DNA from: an uncultured Porphyromonadaceae bacterium
Lineage (GTDB): Bacteria > Bacteroidota > Bacteroidia > Bacteroidales > Muribaculaceae
Assembly: GCA_947177685.1 (NCBI GenBank)
Contig: CAMWVE010000001.1
Span: 1 to 64,000 of the forward strand
Length of the DNA: 64,000 nucleotides
Direction: 5' to 3'
The translations under genes and the position numbers were made by a program. Positions 53,719 to 63,155 of the stretch are shown piece by piece. Every line of letters starts with the position of its first letter. Position 1 is the stretch's first letter. A model generated the notes under the pieces. It was given only the letters and a program-made list of their open reading frames with translations. It was not told the DNA's origin and ran no database searches.

Positions 53719-54339
53719 TTATAAAGGTAAGTAAATCAATTTCTTAGTCTCGAAGAAAGGCTCGGAAAAATATGTGCTCAAGTCAAATTCCATGACCTCG
53801 GAACGGTACTTGCCCATTTCGCCGGTGAGATCACCACCTTTCAGGCATATCAGACCGTTGCCGTAAGCATTGCGGTTGACATGCGAGATATTCTTTTTCA
53901 CGAGCGGCACCAGTTGGTCAAGCCGCATGACGGCTCGGCTTACAACAAAATCATATTTATCGCGACACTCACCTATGTCGCCATGTTGTGAGGTTACATT
54001 AGTCAGACCGATGGCTTCGGCGATAGACTGTGCTACCTTGATTTTTTTCCCAATCCGGTCAATGAGGTGAAATGAGCAGTCGGGGAACATGATGGCGAGA
54101 GGGACACCCGGAAGTCCGCCACCAGTGCCCATGTCGAGGAAGCGTGTTCCGCTGACAGGAGTCATAAAACGGGCTATCGCCAATGAGTGCAGTATGTGGT
54201 TGACATAGAGGTTGTCAATGTCCTTGCGTGAGATGACATTGATTTTTTCGTTCCACTCAGGATAAAGTGTGCCGAGGGCAGCGAACTGTTCCTTCTGTCG
54301 GTCAGTGAGCTGTGGAAAATATTTCAGGATTTCATCCAT
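53719..54339 (-). CDS. rsmG: 16S rRNA (guanine527-N7) methyltransferase
   Basis: 206-residue SAM-dependent enzyme that methylates G527 of 16S rRNA. FLDMGTGGGLPGVPLAI binds SAM, HLIDRIGKKIKV and VVSRAVMRLDQL follow as in RsmG/GidB. Normal length. Exact -7 box 20 bases upstream. Confidence 0.95.
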   Translation of the reverse strand: MDEILKYFPQLTDRQKEQFAALGTLYPEWNEKINVISRKDIDNLYVNHILHSLAIARFMTPVSGTRFLDMGTGGGLPGVPLAIMFPDCSFHLIDRIGKKIKVAQSIAEAIGLTNVTSQHGDIGECRDKYDFVVSRAVMRLDQLVPLVKKNISHVNRNAYGNGLICLKGGDLTGEMGKYRSEVMEFDLSTYFSEPFFETKKLIYLPL

Positions 54340-54358
54340 AATTAAAGATTTGCTTATG

Positions 54359-54366
54359 CAAAATTA
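54359..54366 (-). promoter_or_regulatory. -7 promoter element of rsmG
   Basis: Minus-strand TAATTTTG, exact TAnnTTTG, predicted leader about 14 bases. Confidence 0.6.
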
Positions 54367-54430
54367 GCGAATTATTCACGCATAAAACAAAAATTCCGGA
54401 CTTATTGTTACTAATTTGGGAATAATTTGC

Positions 54431-54438
54431 TAATTTTG
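54431..54438 (+). promoter_or_regulatory. -7 promoter element of the S1-protein/fbp unit
   Basis: TAATTTTG, exact TAnnTTTG, 31 bases before the ATG at 54470 and facing away from the rsmG promoter. Confidence 0.6.
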
Positions 54439-54469
54439 TTAAAATTGTAGCTATTCAACAGAATTACTG

Positions 54470-55306
54470 ATGATAAATATAGGAAAATATAATACGCTAA
54501 AGGTCAGCCGAGTGGTAGATTTCGGAGTATATCTTGATGCCGGCAAGGGGGTTGAAATACTCCTTCCCGGAAAATATGTCACCAAACCGCTTGAGCCGGG
54601 CGATGAAATAGAGGTTTTTGTGTACACTGACTCGGAGGACCGACTCATAGCCACCACCGAGCACCCCTATGTAACCGTAGGTGAGTTCGCCTACCTTGAA
54701 GTGGTCGACGTCAATCGGGTAGGGGCATTTTTAGACTGGGGACTTACTGCAAAAAATCTGTTAGTGCCGTTCCGTGAACAGAAAGCGACCATGCGCAAGG
54801 GAGGTCGCTACCTGATATACTGTTATCTTGACCACACCACCTACCGCATAGCTGCCACAAGCAAGTTTCACAAATATGTGGGTAACGTGCCCACCGACGT
54901 CCATTCCGGACAGCCGGTTGACTGTCTGGTAATAGGCACCGAGGAACTTGGCTACAAGGTGATTGTCAATAATCTGTTCTACGGAATGATATATTATAAT
55001 GAGACATACACCGAACTCAAGCCGGGCGACAGACTCACCGCACTTGTGAAAAGCGTGCGCCGCGACGGCAAGATTGATCTTGTGGCAGGTGACCTGTCGC
55101 AGAACCGTACGGAAACCCTTTCGGAACGACTTGTGGAGTATATGAAAAGCAACGGAGGCTCCATGACCGTGACAGACAAAACTCCGGCACCGGTGATCAG
55201 TGATATTTTTCATTGCAGCAAAAAGGATTTCAAAAAAGCCGTGGGGCATCTCTACAAGCAACACATAATTTCCGTAACACCTGAAAAAATTTCCCTAAAT
55301 GACTGA
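54470..55306 (+). CDS. CvfB-like S1 RNA-binding protein
   Basis: 278 residues with repeated S1-type OB folds: VSRVVDFGVYLDAGKGVEIL, VVDVNRVGAFLDWGL and LTALVKSVRRDGKIDLV, then a winged-helix end (SDIFHCSKKDFKKAVGHLYK). This is the layout of CvfB/YitL, which bind RNA and affect expression in Firmicutes; a specific target here is unknown. It overlaps fbp by eight bases. Confidence 0.88.
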   Translation: MINIGKYNTLKVSRVVDFGVYLDAGKGVEILLPGKYVTKPLEPGDEIEVFVYTDSEDRLIATTEHPYVTVGEFAYLEVVDVNRVGAFLDWGLTAKNLLVPFREQKATMRKGGRYLIYCYLDHTTYRIAATSKFHKYVGNVPTDVHSGQPVDCLVIGTEELGYKVIVNNLFYGMIYYNETYTELKPGDRLTALVKSVRRDGKIDLVAGDLSQNRTETLSERLVEYMKSNGGSMTVTDKTPAPVISDIFHCSKKDFKKAVGHLYKQHIISVTPEKISLND

Positions 55307-57296
55307 TACTGAACTCAAAGACTCACGAAAGCTTGAAAAAGATATTCGCTACCTGTCATTGCTGGCGAAATCATTCCCGACCATTGCGTCGGCAAGTACG
55401 GAAATAATAAATCTGGAAGCCATCATGAACCTGCCGAAGGGAACGGAACACTTCCTGACAGATCTCCACGGGGAATATGAGGCGTTTCTGCATGTGCTGA
55501 AAAACGCTTCCGGAACCATCAAGCGCAAGGTGAATGAAATTTTCGGTAACACCCTGCGTGAGGCTGACAAAAAGAATCTTTGCACGCTGATTTATTATCC
55601 GAAGGAAAAACTGCGGCTCATCAAGGAGTCGGAGGATAATCTTGACGAGTGGTATAACATCACTCTGAATCAGCTTGTTAAGGTGTGTCAGAGCGTATCA
55701 TCGAAATATACCCGATCCAAGGTGAACAAAGCGCTCCCCAAAGATTTCAGCTACATAATTCAGGAGCTGCTTCACGAAACTGAGGCGGATCCGAACAAAT
55801 ATGCCTACTTCAATCAGATCATATCCACCATCATCTCAACCGGAAGGGCAGACGATTTCATCCGTGCCATGTGTAATCTGATTCAACGGCTTGTCATTGA
55901 TTCGCTCCATATTGTCGGTGACATCTACGACCGTGGACCAGGTGCGCATATCATCATGGATACGCTATGCAACTATCATAATGTGGATGTGCAGTGGGGC
56001 AACCATGATCTGCTGTGGATGGGCGCTTTTGCCGGCAACGATTCGTCGATAGCCAATGTGCTGCGTATCTCGCTCCGTTATGCCAATCTTGACACTCTTG
56101 AGGAGGGCTACGGCATCAATCTGCTGCCGTTAGCCACCATGGCTATCGAGACTTACACTCAGGAGAACCTTGACATTTTCCAGCCGAGAATTAAGTTCAC
56201 ACAGAAACGCTATACGCGTCAGGAGCTCAGGGTGATAGCTCAGATGCACAAAGCGATGTCCGTAATACAGTGGAAGCTGGAGGGAGCGCTGATAAAACGT
56301 CACCCGGAATATGGCATGGACGACCGGCTGCTGCTGAACGCCATTGACTACGAAAAGGGTGAAATCATGCTTGACGGACAGCGTTACGCGTTGTGTGACA
56401 ACATTTTCCCCACCATCGATCCTGCTGACCCCTATCGCCTCACCAAGGCTGAACAGAAGGTTGTGAAACTGCTTCACAATGGTTTTGTTAACTCGGAAAA
56501 ACTGCGTAAACATGTTGATTTTCTGCTACATAACGGCTCGTTCTATCTTTCGCGAAACAACAATCTGCTCTATCATGCATCGATTCCGATGGACGAAAAG
56601 GGTAATTTTCGAAAAGTGCGCGTGGGCGATGAGTATTTCAGAGGAAAAGCGCTGCTTGACCGGCTCGACACATTGGTTCAGGTGGCGTGTCGCCGCAGTC
56701 AGAAGAAGGATAAGGAGCATGACTATGCCGTCGACTTCATGTGGTATCTGTGGTGCGGTCCTGATTCGCCATCGTTCGACAAGTCGAAAATGGCAACCCT
56801 TGAACGTTACCTTATAGCTGACAAATCGACTCATGCCGAGGCAAAAGGAAGCTATTACACTCTGCGCGACAATGAGGAAATCTGTAACCGGATTCTGACT
56901 GAGTTCGGACTGCCTACATCAGGCTCACATATCATCAACGGACATGTGCCGGTGAAAATCATCAAGGGGGAGAACCCGGTGAAGGCTAATGGCAAACTGT
57001 TGGTGATTGACGGTGGCTTCTCAAAGGCATATCAGCCGGAAACAGGAATAGCCGGTTATACGCTGGTTTTCCACTCAAGAGGATTCCAACTGGTTCAGCA
57101 TGAGCCGTTTGAGTCTACGCAGAAAGCGATAGAGGAGGGGCAGGATATCATTTCGAACACCGTACTGAACGAATACAACAGCAAGCGCCTGCTGGTGCGT
57201 GACACAGACAAAGGTCATGAACTGGAAACACAGGTGTCAGATTTGAACAATCTGCTGCGGGCTTACCGACTGGGTCTGGTCAAAGAGAAGTCGTAA
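55299..57296 (+). CDS. fbp: Fructose-1,6-bisphosphatase class III
   Basis: 665-residue gluconeogenic phosphatase that makes fructose 6-phosphate. LTDLHGEYEAF, GDIYDRGPGAH and WGNHDLLWMGA provide the metallophosphatase ligands; INGHVPVKIIKGE and VIDGGFSKAYQ complete the class III pattern. Length is normal for this class (about 640-670), which is unlike classes I and II. Translationally coupled to the S1 protein. Confidence 0.95.
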   Translation: MTDTELKDSRKLEKDIRYLSLLAKSFPTIASASTEIINLEAIMNLPKGTEHFLTDLHGEYEAFLHVLKNASGTIKRKVNEIFGNTLREADKKNLCTLIYYPKEKLRLIKESEDNLDEWYNITLNQLVKVCQSVSSKYTRSKVNKALPKDFSYIIQELLHETEADPNKYAYFNQIISTIISTGRADDFIRAMCNLIQRLVIDSLHIVGDIYDRGPGAHIIMDTLCNYHNVDVQWGNHDLLWMGAFAGNDSSIANVLRISLRYANLDTLEEGYGINLLPLATMAIETYTQENLDIFQPRIKFTQKRYTRQELRVIAQMHKAMSVIQWKLEGALIKRHPEYGMDDRLLLNAIDYEKGEIMLDGQRYALCDNIFPTIDPADPYRLTKAEQKVVKLLHNGFVNSEKLRKHVDFLLHNGSFYLSRNNNLLYHASIPMDEKGNFRKVRVGDEYFRGKALLDRLDTLVQVACRRSQKKDKEHDYAVDFMWYLWCGPDSPSFDKSKMATLERYLIADKSTHAEAKGSYYTLRDNEEICNRILTEFGLPTSGSHIINGHVPVKIIKGENPVKANGKLLVIDGGFSKAYQPETGIAGYTLVFHSRGFQLVQHEPFESTQKAIEEGQDIISNTVLNEYNSKRLLVRDTDKGHELETQVSDLNNLLRAYRLGLVKEKS

Positions 57297-57303
57297 GGAG
57301 AGG

Positions 57304-57783
57304 TCAGTATAGCGTTGCAATCTGACCGTCAAGACTGCGCTTGACATCTATAACGCGCTGATTCTCTGAGCCTCGGAAGTGGAGCGAAATGTTGCGCTGC
57401 GACTGAATGAACGGTCCGTCGACAATCACGTCGACATGTGGCAGAATCTGTTTAAGCTCCGGATCGGCAATAATTTCTTCAAAGGTATAGCCGGTATAAC
57501 ACCAGATGTTTTTACCGGCATCCTTAATTTTTTCAGCCAATTTTTTTAGCGGTTCTACCTGAAGCAGCGGGTCACCGCCTGAGAAAGTGACATCCAAGTC
57601 GTTTTCAATCACTTGTTGCAGAATATCATCAATGGAGATTTCATAACCCCCGTCGATGTTCCACGACTGAGGGTTATGACAACCTGCACATTGATGGTTG
57701 CAACCGGCAAAATAGATGGAGGTGCGCAGACCTGTGCCATCTACGGTGGTGCCGTCAATAATCTTTAATACCTTGAGTTTCAT
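57304..57783 (-). CDS. nrdG: Anaerobic ribonucleotide reductase activase
   Basis: 159-residue radical-SAM enzyme that puts the glycyl radical on NrdD. The cluster motif CNHQCAGCHN and the SAM-binding VTFSGGDPLLQ are intact. Its ATG directly abuts the nrdD stop (TAAATG), so the two are coupled. Confidence 0.95.
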   Translation of the reverse strand: MKLKVLKIIDGTTVDGTGLRTSIYFAGCNHQCAGCHNPQSWNIDGGYEISIDDILQQVIENDLDVTFSGGDPLLQVEPLKKLAEKIKDAGKNIWCYTGYTFEEIIADPELKQILPHVDVIVDGPFIQSQRNISLHFRGSENQRVIDVKRSLDGQIATLY

Positions 57784-59991
57784 TTATTTGTGAACTACGC
57801 GATCACGAAGCTCGGCAAGTTTTGCCTTGTTCCATCGGTCAGTGGTTCCCACGAGATAACCTGTTATTCTCTGGAGCTTGTCAATGTTGTCGCTGCCACA
57901 TTTCGGGCATTTTTCGAGTGAGTCCTGTGCATCCTCGTAACCGCAATCCATGCAGCGGTTTCGGTTGTGGTTAACGGATCCGTAGCCGATGTTGTATTTG
58001 TGGATAAGGTCAACTATATCGCTGATTGCCTTTGGGTTGTGAGTGGCGTCGCCATCAATCTCAACGTAGAAAATGTGTCCGCCGCGGGTGAGGTCGTGAT
58101 AGGGCGCCTCCACTTTAGCCTTGTGCAGCGGCGAGCAGTGGTAGTAGACAGGAACATGGTTGGAATTGGTGTAGTATTCGCGGTCAGTGACACCGGGAAT
58201 AATACCGAATTTTTTCTTGTCCTTTATGGTGAATTTGCCTGACAAACCTTCGGCAGGAGTTGCGAGCACCGAGAAGTTGTGCTCATATTTATTGCTGTAT
58301 TCCAGCGCTTTATCGCGGAAGTGAGTTATGATTTCCAGACCTAATTTCTGAGAATCCTCATCCTCGCCGTGATGTTTGCCGCGAAGTGCGACAAGAGCCT
58401 CAGCAAGACCTATGAAACCAATGCCGAGCGTACCCTGATTGATAACCGGCTCAATGGTGTCAGTGGGTCCGAGTTTCTCACCGCCATTCCACAGGCGTGA
58501 CATAAGCAGCGGGAATTGCTTGGCGAGCGCCCCTTTCTGGAAGTTGTAGCGATCGCAGAGCTGACGGGCTGTGATGTCAAGGATTTCATCAAGTTTCTTG
58601 TAGAATGCTTCGATGCGTTCCTTTTCATCCTTAATGTGCATTGTTTCGATGGCTATGCGGACAATATTTACGGTGGTGAAGCTCAGGTTTCCGCGTCCTA
58701 CAGATGTTTTTTCGCCATATCGGTTTTCGAAAACGCGGGTTCGGCATCCCATGGTAGCCACTTCATAGAGATAACGTTCCGGATCTTCCGGGTTCCATTT
58801 TTCGTGGAAATTATATGTGGCGTCAAGGTTCACGAAGTTAGGGAAGAAACGACGGGCAGTCACTTTGCATGCGAGCTGATAGAGGTCGTAGTTGGGATCG
58901 TCAGGCAGATAGCTCACGCCTGATTTTGACTTCCATATCTGGATGGGGAAAATGGCTGTTGCGCCGTTGCCAACACCCTCGTAGGTTGTCTGGAGCAGTT
59001 CGCGGATTACGCATCGACCCTCGGCTGAAGTGTCAGTGCCATAGTTTATGGAGCTGAATACCACTTGGTTACCTCCACGAGAGTGGATGGAGTTCATGTT
59101 GTGAACAAATGCCTCCATTGCCTGATGCACTCGCGAAACGGTGCGGTTTATGGCATGCTGAAGCACCCGGTCATCGCCTTCGAGTCCTTCCAACGGGCGT
59201 TTCAGGTAATCCTTGAGCTTAACGTCGTACAGCTTGGAGTAATCTTTGCCGGTGAGCGCTTCTATATTCTTGACCTCCTCAATGAAAGAGTTGCGGACAA
59301 AGGGTGCGAGATAGTAGTCAAATGCAGGGATAGCCTGACCGCCGTGCATCTCGTTCTGAGCTGTTTCCAGTGATATACAGGCAATTACCGAAGCTGTTTC
59401 AATTCGTTTGGCAGGGCGCGACTCGCCGTGACCGGCAATGAATCCGCCTTTGAGGATGTGGTTCAGCGGGTGCTGAACGCAGGTGAGTGATTTTGTGGGA
59501 TAATAATCTTTGTCGTGAATGTGGATATATCCCTGTCTCATAGCCTCGTTAGCCTCATCGGAGAGCAGGTAGTCATCGACGAACGGCTTGGTGGTCTCGC
59601 TGGCAAACTTCATCATCATTCCGGCAGGGGAATCGGTGTTCATGTTTGCGTTCTCGCGGGTGACATCGTTGTTTTTGGTCTCAATGATTTCAAGGAAAAT
59701 GTCACGCGTTTTTGCCTGACGGGCAATGCGGCGTTTGTCACGGTAGGATATGTAGCGTTTAGCGACATCCTTACGCGAACTTTTCATAAGCTCGAACTCC
59801 ACACGATCCTGAATCTCCTCCACGGTCATCTGTTCCTTGCCGCTCATGCCAATGTGGTCGGCAATTCGTGAGATTAACGATTCATCTTCGCCAAGCTCTG
59901 TTGTCAACATCGCCTTGCGGATTGCAGCCTTGATCTTCTCTTCATTATAGCCAACGACGCGGCCGTCACGTTTTACGACTGTCTGTATCAT
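57784..59991 (-). CDS. nrdD: Anaerobic ribonucleoside-triphosphate reductase
   Basis: 735-residue glycyl-radical enzyme that makes deoxynucleotides without oxygen. N-terminal ATP-cone (VVKRDGRVVGYNEEKIKAAI), barrel with FENRYGEKTSVGRGNLSF, then a zinc site CMDCGYED and CPKCGS and the radical-glycine loop RITGYLVG near the C-terminus. The ATG at 59991 is used: an in-frame TTG at 60078 lies upstream of the -7 promoter box at 60048-60055 and cannot be in the message. Confidence 0.96.
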   Translation of the reverse strand: MIQTVVKRDGRVVGYNEEKIKAAIRKAMLTTELGEDESLISRIADHIGMSGKEQMTVEEIQDRVEFELMKSSRKDVAKRYISYRDKRRIARQAKTRDIFLEIIETKNNDVTRENANMNTDSPAGMMMKFASETTKPFVDDYLLSDEANEAMRQGYIHIHDKDYYPTKSLTCVQHPLNHILKGGFIAGHGESRPAKRIETASVIACISLETAQNEMHGGQAIPAFDYYLAPFVRNSFIEEVKNIEALTGKDYSKLYDVKLKDYLKRPLEGLEGDDRVLQHAINRTVSRVHQAMEAFVHNMNSIHSRGGNQVVFSSINYGTDTSAEGRCVIRELLQTTYEGVGNGATAIFPIQIWKSKSGVSYLPDDPNYDLYQLACKVTARRFFPNFVNLDATYNFHEKWNPEDPERYLYEVATMGCRTRVFENRYGEKTSVGRGNLSFTTVNIVRIAIETMHIKDEKERIEAFYKKLDEILDITARQLCDRYNFQKGALAKQFPLLMSRLWNGGEKLGPTDTIEPVINQGTLGIGFIGLAEALVALRGKHHGEDEDSQKLGLEIITHFRDKALEYSNKYEHNFSVLATPAEGLSGKFTIKDKKKFGIIPGVTDREYYTNSNHVPVYYHCSPLHKAKVEAPYHDLTRGGHIFYVEIDGDATHNPKAISDIVDLIHKYNIGYGSVNHNRNRCMDCGYEDAQDSLEKCPKCGSDNIDKLQRITGYLVGTTDRWNKAKLAELRDRVVHK

Positions 59992-60047
59992 TGTGATGGG
60001 ATTGGTTCTTCTTGGGTTGGTTCGATGTGGGTTAAAATTTGGTTTTG

Positions 60048-60055
60048 CAAAGCTA
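60048..60055 (-). promoter_or_regulatory. -7 promoter element of nrdD-nrdG
   Basis: Minus-strand TAGCTTTG, exact TAnnTTTG, predicted leader about 50 bases. I saw no clear NrdR box pair around it. Confidence 0.55.
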
Positions 60056-60095
60056 TAACAATTATCTGTATCTGGCAAATTTTTAACAAAAAATA

Positions 60096-60130
60096 ATCTG
60101 AAAAATTTCTTTTTGGAAAACTTTTCAGAT
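60096..60130 (-). terminator. Terminator of the phosphoethanolamine transferase gene
   Basis: ATCTGAAAA (60096-60104) pairs with TTTTCAGAT (60122-60130). On the minus strand TTATTTTTTG follows. Another small TTCCAAAA/TTTTGGAA hairpin lies closer to the stop at 60166-60183. Confidence 0.65.
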
Positions 60131-60196
60131 ATATTAAAATGTTAATTATCTATTAATCAAATAATTCCAAAATGTTTTGGAAAACTTTGCGATTTT

Positions 60197-61888
60197 TCAT
60201 AGCTTAATTTGTTTTTCATTGAACAGTTTGCGGTCTTGCTCCTTTATGCCTGAGCTGCCTACCGGCACTGCTTCGTTCAGATCGGTTATGTAGAGCAGGG
60301 GAGAGGTGGTAAACCTGTTGGATGCAAGTGATTTTGACGCGTCGAGACGGGGTGTGTTTATTCCGGCAAGTGTGAGCATTGTGGGAAATACGGTTTCGGT
60401 TGGAGAGATGGTCTGCGAGCGGTTTTCGTAAAGATTGACGTATGCCGAATCACCGAACTGGCGGTTATATTCGCCGGACATCCACACGAGCATTGGAACA
60501 TAGAGCTGATGGAAAGTGGGGGTGGGTGAGGCATGGAGGAATCGCTCGCGCGAGTCATCGAAAATATCCTCGCCATGGTCCGAAGTGTAGATCATTGCCG
60601 ACGGAATCCCGCTACGATCGAGGCGTTGGGCAGCTTCGGCAAGGAAATTGTCAATATATAATATGGTGTTGTCAAAAGAATTGATAAGTTTGTCGCGATT
60701 ACCGGTGTTGGCATCGGGGTAGTTGTCCGGGGTGAAGCCGGCAAACTCTTTCGGGTAACGGTCACGGTAGTTGAAGTGCGAGCCGTAGGTGTGCATGACA
60801 ATAAATTTCTTGCGGTGCAGACTGTCGGCAAGCGCTTCGTCAAGAAGCGGGAGCAGTGAATGGTCCATAGCGTAGCGACCGAGACTGTCCTTTATGTAAA
60901 CCTGACGGTCAGCTTCGTTGCAGAAATATTCGGTGTATGATCGGTTGCGGGTCTGATTAGAGAATAGATATGTGTGGTAGCCGGCTTCCTTGAATGCTGT
61001 GAAAATGCTTTTGTGACTACCTATTGAATCGAAATTCTCGGCTGTGAGTGAAGAGATTATCATTGGGACACTCTTGTGGGTTGTGTTAGACTGAGTGACA
61101 GCTTTGTCAAACACCACGAGAGAATCCAACATGCTCAGGTGCGGGTTAGTAGGGCGGTCATAACCTAACAATTGCCAGTTCTCGCCACGCGAAGTCTCGC
61201 CAATCACAAGCAGATAGACTTCAGGGATGTCTGTCGGTCGGGTATTGACGGCATTGTAACTGAATTCTGCTGATGTGTTGGGGTAATCGGCAACATCGAT
61301 TGAGCGCTTGACGGCGCGACACATGTTGCCTATGACATTGACCGGAAATAGCTCGCGTGACATATTGTAGTGAGGCACAATCAGATAGGTGATGTCAAGA
61401 AGTGTGCACGATAGTAGTGTGGCAACCGTAGCCACCCGCCGGTAGCGACGAGCGAACAACGATGTCAGACGTTTTTTCTTGAATATCAGCACCACGGCAG
61501 TCACTAATGCCGGAACGTAAAGCACTACCACAACACAGATGGCAAACGCCAGATTGCCAAGCAGTTCCCCAACCTCGGTAGGATTGGTGGTTACAACATT
61601 GAGGAACATATCAACAGCTATCAGCGAGCCTCCATAGAGGTAAAGAAGCACAATCTGAAAGCCGGCGTAGATCATGAAGGGAAGCATCAGCAGCGTGGTT
61701 ACACCGGTGCGACGCCAAAGGCTCATCAGCAGTGCGTAGACGCTCAGCGGGAGCAATATGTTTACGGCTCCGCTCCAAAACGACATCTCTTCAGTGATGC
61801 AAAGCGCAATATTGGGTACAATCAGCAGAAACGGCAGAGCTAAAGCAAGTATTACCGAGCCGGATATTTTTTTGTCAGAAAGCTTCAT
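60197..61888 (-). CDS. Phosphoethanolamine transferase (EptA-like)
   Basis: 563 residues. Five hydrophobic segments (about 10-170) anchor a periplasmic sulfatase-fold domain. The nucleophile Thr232 is in IGETSRGENW, with metal ligands in SDHGED near residue 435. Such enzymes add phosphoethanolamine to lipid A or other glycans and can lower polymyxin binding. The actual acceptor here is not known. The ATG at 61888 overlaps the previous gene by 14 bases; a GTG at 61918 would overlap by 44 and is less likely. Confidence 0.9.
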   Translation of the reverse strand: MKLSDKKISGSVILALALPFLLIVPNIALCITEEMSFWSGAVNILLPLSVYALLMSLWRRTGVTTLLMLPFMIYAGFQIVLLYLYGGSLIAVDMFLNVVTTNPTEVGELLGNLAFAICVVVVLYVPALVTAVVLIFKKKRLTSLFARRYRRVATVATLLSCTLLDITYLIVPHYNMSRELFPVNVIGNMCRAVKRSIDVADYPNTSAEFSYNAVNTRPTDIPEVYLLVIGETSRGENWQLLGYDRPTNPHLSMLDSLVVFDKAVTQSNTTHKSVPMIISSLTAENFDSIGSHKSIFTAFKEAGYHTYLFSNQTRNRSYTEYFCNEADRQVYIKDSLGRYAMDHSLLPLLDEALADSLHRKKFIVMHTYGSHFNYRDRYPKEFAGFTPDNYPDANTGNRDKLINSFDNTILYIDNFLAEAAQRLDRSGIPSAMIYTSDHGEDIFDDSRERFLHASPTPTFHQLYVPMLVWMSGEYNRQFGDSAYVNLYENRSQTISPTETVFPTMLTLAGINTPRLDASKSLASNRFTTSPLLYITDLNEAVPVGSSGIKEQDRKLFNEKQIKL

Positions 61889-63044
61889 TGATGTTAAATA
61901 CAATTCCTTTTTCGCCACGCCCGAACCCTACGTCGAGGCGCACGTTTATTCTGTTTTTGAATTCCCATCTGTAGCCTACTCCATAGTTGGGAAGAGTGTG
62001 GCTAAGTCGGAAACCGGAGAACTTGGGAAATACGTTGCCTGCGCCCACCCATGCCACCAATCCGTTGCGGCGCCAAACATGCTGACGGAGTTCCACCGTG
62101 GCGTCGACCTCACATTTGTCGTTGTAACGTCCGTCGTAATATCCTCTCAGACTGTTACTTGTGGTGATGGAGGGCATCATTGTCCACGGGGTGTTACCGT
62201 AGGTGAACATGGCGTGGAGCTGAGTGGCTATGACACCACCTTTCCACACCTGCCGATAGTAGTTGCCGGTGAGTTCGGTGCTTGAAAAGGCATAGTCATT
62301 CTTCAGGAAGCGGGGATAAAACCGCTGATGTATCTCCAGATTGATTCCGTTGTAGGCGTTTGAAATGTTGTCGCGTGTGTCGTAGCTCATGGCTACACCT
62401 ATTCCATAGGTGCGGGTAGTCAGATGTTGCTGATTCCATAGCCACTCCCCGTCAGGGTTGAGATGCGTGCCTGAAATGAGGCAGAACTGCCCGGTAGGAC
62501 CGAAGTAGAAATTGTCGCCGGCACGGATCATGAAATCGGCATCAAGCTTGAGCTGTTTGCGCCTGTACTCCGTTTCGTTGTCATCATTGCTGTTTGGAGT
62601 ATAGCCCATTCCCCAGTAGTAGTTTGGCTGGGAGTAGAAATAAATCTTGTAGTTGATGCGGTAGCGTTCCAGCGGAAACAGGTGGTAGCCCTTGATGCCA
62701 AGCAGGTAATAACCGGTGGTTGACAGATCGCCGTAAAGTCCGACCATCGACATGGGGGTGATGGTATCGTTGAAATTATGCTTGTAGAGTCCGGCAGCCA
62801 CCAATCCTATTCCGAATTTCGTTTCGCTGGAATAGTGAGGTCCGCCGAGTATGCTGAAGTCAAACTTCTTGTTAGGCTTCGGCTTGTTGGAATCCATGAA
62901 ATATTTTATGACTCGTGAAACAAGTCCTTTATGAGGCGCTACTGTCACGGTGTCGGTGGGGGTTACGGCAATGCTGTCAGCATCTGCGGCAAATGTGACT
63001 GCAAACGCTAAGAACAATAGAAATGTCAGTACCCCTCTTTTCAT
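61875..63044 (-). CDS. Omp85-family (BamA/TamA-like) outer-membrane barrel
   Basis: 389 residues with signal peptide (about 1-20, ending FAADA). The C-terminal part is the surface-antigen barrel: SILGGPHYSSETKFGIG, YDTRDNISNAYNG and RINVRLDVGFGRGEKGIVF, ending in Phe. POTRA domains are absent, so it is a short member that probably does not assemble other proteins the way BamA does. The ATG at 63044 is used because a TTG at 63065 lies within the promoter box. Coupled with the transferase gene downstream. Confidence 0.85.
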   Translation of the reverse strand: MKRGVLTFLLFLAFAVTFAADADSIAVTPTDTVTVAPHKGLVSRVIKYFMDSNKPKPNKKFDFSILGGPHYSSETKFGIGLVAAGLYKHNFNDTITPMSMVGLYGDLSTTGYYLLGIKGYHLFPLERYRINYKIYFYSQPNYYWGMGYTPNSNDDNETEYRRKQLKLDADFMIRAGDNFYFGPTGQFCLISGTHLNPDGEWLWNQQHLTTRTYGIGVAMSYDTRDNISNAYNGINLEIHQRFYPRFLKNDYAFSSTELTGNYYRQVWKGGVIATQLHAMFTYGNTPWTMMPSITTSNSLRGYYDGRYNDKCEVDATVELRQHVWRRNGLVAWVGAGNVFPKFSGFRLSHTLPNYGVGYRWEFKNRINVRLDVGFGRGEKGIVFNINEAF

Positions 63045-63062
63045 AATCGGATAAATTTTGTG

Positions 63063-63070
63063 CAAAATTA
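63063..63070 (-). promoter_or_regulatory. -7 promoter element of the Omp85-like gene
   Basis: Minus-strand TAATTTTG, exact TAnnTTTG, predicted leader about 12 bases. It faces away from the mutS2 promoter. Confidence 0.6.
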
Positions 63071-63143
63071 GCGAATAATTTGGTTTTATTCTCCATTAAA
63101 GATAATTATGACCAACAGTAAGGCTTATTTTACCAATTTTTAT

Positions 63144-63151
63144 TAACTTTG
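63144..63151 (+). promoter_or_regulatory. -7 promoter element of mutS2
   Basis: TAACTTTG, exact TAnnTTTG. Only four bases separate it from the ATG at 63156, so the transcript should start at or even inside the start codon region: a leaderless message. Confidence 0.6.
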
Positions 63152-63155
63152 CCTA

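Noticed and set aside
59992-60078. Upstream TTG start that would lengthen NrdD by 29 residues
   Set aside because: The -7 promoter box at 60048-60055 lies inside the extension; similarity begins at the ATG at 59991.
60001-60196. NrdR box pair upstream of nrdD
   Set aside because: No sequence resembling the ACACwATATATwGTGT pair was found; only AT-rich hairpins.
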